In this document: piece after piece, positions 5,345 through 5,619 of the stretch | Position numbering within the stretch: position 1 is the first letter of the stretch | Layout: every line of letters starts with the position of its first letter | Assembly (NCBI GenBank): GCA_016933355.1 | Contig: JAFGBC010000100.1 | Coordinates: forward strand, 1-5,619 | Direction of reading: 5' to 3' | Length of the DNA stretch: 5,619 nt | Source: Candidatus Aminicenantota bacterium | Lineage (GTDB): Bacteria; Acidobacteriota; Aminicenantia; Aminicenantales; JAFGBC01 | The notes under the pieces: generated by a model | Databases searched by the model: none | What the model saw: the letters and a program-made list of their open reading frames with translations, nothing else | Told to the model about the DNA's origin: nothing | Translations under genes and position numbers: made by a program

Positions 5345-5619
5345 AATACGTCACGTCGGTCTCGACGGTGAAGAACCTGTAATCCTTGTAGACGATCGTC
5401 GACCTCGAGCGGACGAACCTTTTTCCCTTTTTCATGAGATAGGCCTCTTCCGTCGTGTCCCGGCTCGGGAAGCGGATGCCGTTCTTGACGACGCCGTAAT
5501 CCGTGGTCGAAATCAGGGCCGGCTCCGCCTCCAGCCTCTCGGCCGTCTCGCGGATGACCTCGAAATTCCCGATTGAGGTCTGCTCCCACTCGATCCGGAC
5601 GATGCTGGCGTCTTCCTCG
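5343..5619 (-). CDS. C-terminal part of an unrecognised protein, possibly LolA-like beta-rich
   Basis: A minus-strand frame is open from the right edge (first full codon 5618-5616) to TAG (5345-5343), giving the last 91 residues. The start lies outside the window. The piece reads as alternating strand-like segments: IVRIEWEQTS near the left, a helix-like stretch IRETAERLEAE (22-32), then YGVVKNGIRFPSR (41-53), a basic patch MKKGKRFVRSR (62-72) and a terminal STIVYKDYRFFTVETDVTY-type strand pair. The ending, where xxYxDYRFF closes an antiparallel sheet, recalls C-terminal strands of LolA/LolB-like or related envelope beta-sheet proteins, but I have no firm match. Codon use equals that of its neighbours and there is no internal stop, so it is a real gene. 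It is the upstream partner of the cupin gene in one operon. Confidence 0.75.
   Translation of the reverse strand, partial: EEDASIVRIEWEQTSIGNFEVIRETAERLEAEPALISTTDYGVVKNGIRFPSRDTTEEAYLMKKGKRFVRSRSTIVYKDYRFFTVETDVTY

Noticed and set aside
5399..5440. A/T-rich run near 5418-5434 as a promoter or internal start for the cupin gene
   Set aside because: It encodes the basic MKKGKR segment of the upstream protein in frame. The ATG there has no good ribosome-binding site and no -10/-35 pair is apparent.
5268..5576. Plus-strand open frame of 102 codons opposite the two minus-strand genes
   Set aside because: It is antisense to the cupin start and the upstream partial gene, both of which have better coding signals.

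Overview
The window is GC-rich chromosomal DNA from a free-living, probably heterotrophic bacterium with an outer membrane. Protein sequences and codon choice look like a high-GC Acidobacteriota/Aminicenantes-type lineage. That placement is an impression from sequence style and cannot be proven from this window. No mobile element, rRNA, tRNA or CRISPR array is visible.

Layout, left to right. Positions 1-50 hold the first 16 codons of a minus-strand gene leaving the window, possibly an ADP-ribosylglycohydrolase. Positions 51-203 are a divergent control region with a sigma70-like promoter on each strand and an 8-bp inverted repeat between the two -35 boxes. Three plus-strand genes follow: a lipoprotein M3 zinc metallopeptidase of the peptidyl-dipeptidase Dcp type (204-2336), a secreted or membrane-anchored subtilisin-like S8 serine protease with an unassigned N-terminal region of about 160 residues (2458-3882), and a Tat-exported six-hairpin glycosidase of the GH88/GH105 type (3964-4992). 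Each has its own promoter-like sequence, so they may be separate transcription units. Two minus-strand genes converge on them: a 110-residue DHCW-motif cupin (5000-5332) and, upstream of it in the same operon, the C-terminal 91 residues of an unrecognised protein (5343-5619) that runs off the right edge.

How they may work together: the three plus-strand products all carry export signals. They fit scavenging of polymers outside the cytoplasm, with the S8 enzyme cutting proteins, the M3 enzyme trimming peptides by dipeptides, and the GH88/GH105 enzyme acting on unsaturated uronyl oligosaccharides left by polysaccharide lyases. This link is inferred from export and adjacency only. I see no convincing new multi-gene system. 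The points most worth following are the symmetric divergent promoter region, the Arg-to-Val change in the glycosidase active-site motif, and the N-terminal region of the S8 protease.
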